A stretch of DNA of 51,251 nucleotides from an uncultured Opitutales bacterium (GTDB lineage Bacteria > Verrucomicrobiota > Verrucomicrobiia > Opitutales > Intestinicryptomonadaceae). Made by a program: the position numbers and the translations under genes. The stretch covers positions 1 to 51,251 of the forward strand of contig URJJ01000013.1 in the NCBI GenBank assembly GCA_900548185.1, given 5' to 3'. The notes beneath the pieces were generated by a model. It was given only the letters and a program-made list of their open reading frames with translations, had not been told where the DNA came from and made no database searches. Position 1 is the first letter of the stretch. The number at the start of each line of letters is the position of its first letter. This document shows, in pieces, positions 50,004 through 51,251 of this stretch.

Positions 50004-51107
50004 TCAGACGTTGAATCTGAAGAGGGCCACGTCGCCGTCTTTAAACACGTAGTCGCGCCCTTCGAGCCTGTATTTTCCGGCGTCCCTGGCCCCTGCGACG
50101 GAACCTGCGGCGGCCAGGTCGCAGTACGACACAACCTCGGCCTTGATGAAGCCCTTTTCAAAATCGGTGTGTATTACGCCCGCGCACTGCGGCGCTGTCA
50201 TCCCCTTTGTGAAGGTCCAGGCGCGCACCTCCTTTTCGCCGGCTGTGAAATAGCTTGCGAGGCCGAGAAGGTCGTAGGTCTTTCTTATTAGCTCCGAGAC
50301 CCCGCTGTCTGCGGCGCCCATCTCGCGCAGGTATTCCGCGCCCTCCTCGGGCGACAGCTCCGCGAGCTCCTCCTCGATGCGGGCGCATATCACGCACGCC
50401 TCGGCGTCGTGCTCGCTTTTTACGAATTCCGAGACCCTTGCGACGTACGGGTTTGCCATGGGGTCGGCTATGTCGGATTCCGCCACGTTGCAGGCGTAAA
50501 TCGTGGGCTTTGAAGTGAGGAGGAAGTACTGGCGCATGCGCTCCGCGTCCTCCTGTGAGGCTTCCATGGTATGCGCGGGCCTTCCCGAATTGAGGTGCCC
50601 GGACAGCCTTTCGAGAAGCTCAACATTCTTTATGGCATCCTTATCCATGCCCTTTGCCTTGCGCCGGTTCGCCTCAAGCTGCTTTTCCACGCTCTGGAGG
50701 TCCGACAGCACGAGTTCAGTTGAGATTACCTCTATGTCGCGAATGGGGTCCACCGCCCCCATGGAGTGGAGGATGTCGTCGTCGTCGAAGCAGCGCACCA
50801 CCTGGACGATTGCGTCAACCTCGCGTATGTTTGCCAGGAATTTGTTGCCGAGGCCCTCGCCCTTGCTTGCCCCCGCGACAAGCCCGGCTATGTCCACAAA
50901 CTCGACGGCCGCCGGTATCACCACGCTCGTCTTTGCTATCTTCTGAAGCACCTCAAGCCTCGGGTCGGGGACTTCCACGACGCCAACATTCGGCTCTATC
51001 GTGCAGAAGGGGTAGTTTGCCGCCTCCGCCTTTCTGGAGCGGGTGAGCGCGTTAAATAGGGTGCTTTTGCCAACGTTGGGCAATCCTACTATGCCTGCTT
51101 TCAACAT
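50004..51107 (-). CDS. ychF: Ribosome-binding ATPase YchF (Obg-family)
   Basis: A 367-residue protein. P-loop GLPNVGKSTLFNAL (8-21), then VDIAGLVAGASKGEGLGNKFL, the switch segment, and the NVAE motif in place of NKxD that gives ATP preference in YchF. The C-terminal TGS domain ends in FKDGDVALFRFNV. YchF binds the ribosome and is linked to stress control. Translation starts after a purine-rich stretch; no good promoter seen. It heads the resB-ccsA genes. Confidence 0.96.
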   Translation of the reverse strand: MLKAGIVGLPNVGKSTLFNALTRSRKAEAANYPFCTIEPNVGVVEVPDPRLEVLQKIAKTSVVIPAAVEFVDIAGLVAGASKGEGLGNKFLANIREVDAIVQVVRCFDDDDILHSMGAVDPIRDIEVISTELVLSDLQSVEKQLEANRRKAKGMDKDAIKNVELLERLSGHLNSGRPAHTMEASQEDAERMRQYFLLTSKPTIYACNVAESDIADPMANPYVARVSEFVKSEHDAEACVICARIEEELAELSPEEGAEYLREMGAADSGVSELIRKTYDLLGLASYFTAGEKEVRAWTFTKGMTAPQCAGVIHTDFEKGFIKAEVVSYCDLAAAGSVAGARDAGKYRLEGRDYVFKDGDVALFRFNV

Positions 51108-51193
51108 GTCTTTTTTTTGGAAATTCCTTTTGCGGAGCGTTCCGCATCTTCATATAAACCTTTAATTTCGCACTGCGGGGCGCGCTTTGCAAC

Positions 51194-51233
51194 AAGAAAA
51201 AGAGCCGCGCGGGGCAGGGCTTTTCCGCGCGGC
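51194..51233 (-). terminator. Leftward intrinsic terminator at right edge
   Basis: Read on the minus strand: GCCGCGCGG, 12-nt loop, CCGCGCGGC, then TCTTTTTCTT. It should end a leftward gene lying beyond the right edge of the window, just before ychF. Confidence 0.8.
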
Positions 51234-51251
51234 GGGCAGGGGCGGCGTCCC

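Noticed and set aside
1..51251. CRISPR arrays, insertion sequences, transposases, integrases and tRNA genes
   Set aside because: No regularly spaced identical repeats with spacers, no terminal inverted repeats with a transposase frame, and no cloverleaf outside the tmRNA were found by reading both strands.

Overview
The window reads as a piece of a GC-rich, Gram-negative chromosome. Lipid A and LPS genes (lpxI, an LptF/LptG permease), lipobox lipoproteins, TolC and an RND pump show an outer membrane. Tandem DUF481 proteins with a KNGDRLSGEI N-terminal module, a rhodanese/MauE pair, a DUF1080 lipoprotein, FecR-like and DUF3568-like secreted proteins, and menaquinone-type UbiA/UbiX/UbiD genes fit Verrucomicrobiota, perhaps an Opitutia-type lineage. 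That placement is an inference from gene content; no rRNA is present.

Left part (1-22.8 kb): two DUF481 outer-membrane proteins end in a strong terminator. A compact four-gene cassette resembling the Mu gp25-gp26-gp27-gp28 packaging block follows, with its own promoter and no other phage gene. Next come a phosphohexomutase, a complex 560-bp gap with four helix-phased CTAACA repeats, and a 1421-residue double-domain acyl-CoA dehydratase activase. A convergent operon encodes a secreted unknown protein, dCMP deaminase and YqgE. The tmRNA gene (ssrA) follows, then a rhodanese/MauE pair, a divergent adenosine-deaminase-like / adenosylhomocysteinase-like pair, a WalJ-type metallo-hydrolase, a 5'-3' exonuclease coupled to YicC, and an LptF/G permease.

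Middle (22.9-33.7 kb): a tripartite RND efflux operon (periplasmic adaptor, pump, TolC) behind a promoter with duplicated operator-like repeats. Then come a DUF1080 lipoprotein, a solitary hisA, a half-size EamA transporter, thiE and an Asp23/AmaP-like membrane protein.

Right part (33.8-51.2 kb): a tightly overlapped leftward operon leuS - FecR-like - lpxI - sufE - ubiA - ubiX - ubiD, the last three probably mqnP/mqnM/mqnL of futalosine-route menaquinone synthesis. Rightward from there are several small secreted or membrane unknowns, an M20 peptidase, and queD/queE for 7-deazaguanine synthesis. The end holds a leftward ychF - resB - ccsA cluster (ribosome-associated ATPase and system II cytochrome c maturation).

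Two features run through the window. Genes inside operons often join by 4-bp ATGA overlaps. Many first genes have a sigma-70-like promoter with an exact 17-bp spacer whose -10 box ends only 6-8 bp before the ATG, which implies leaderless mRNAs. The most unusual locus is the stand-alone Mu-like packaging cassette at 2333-4813.
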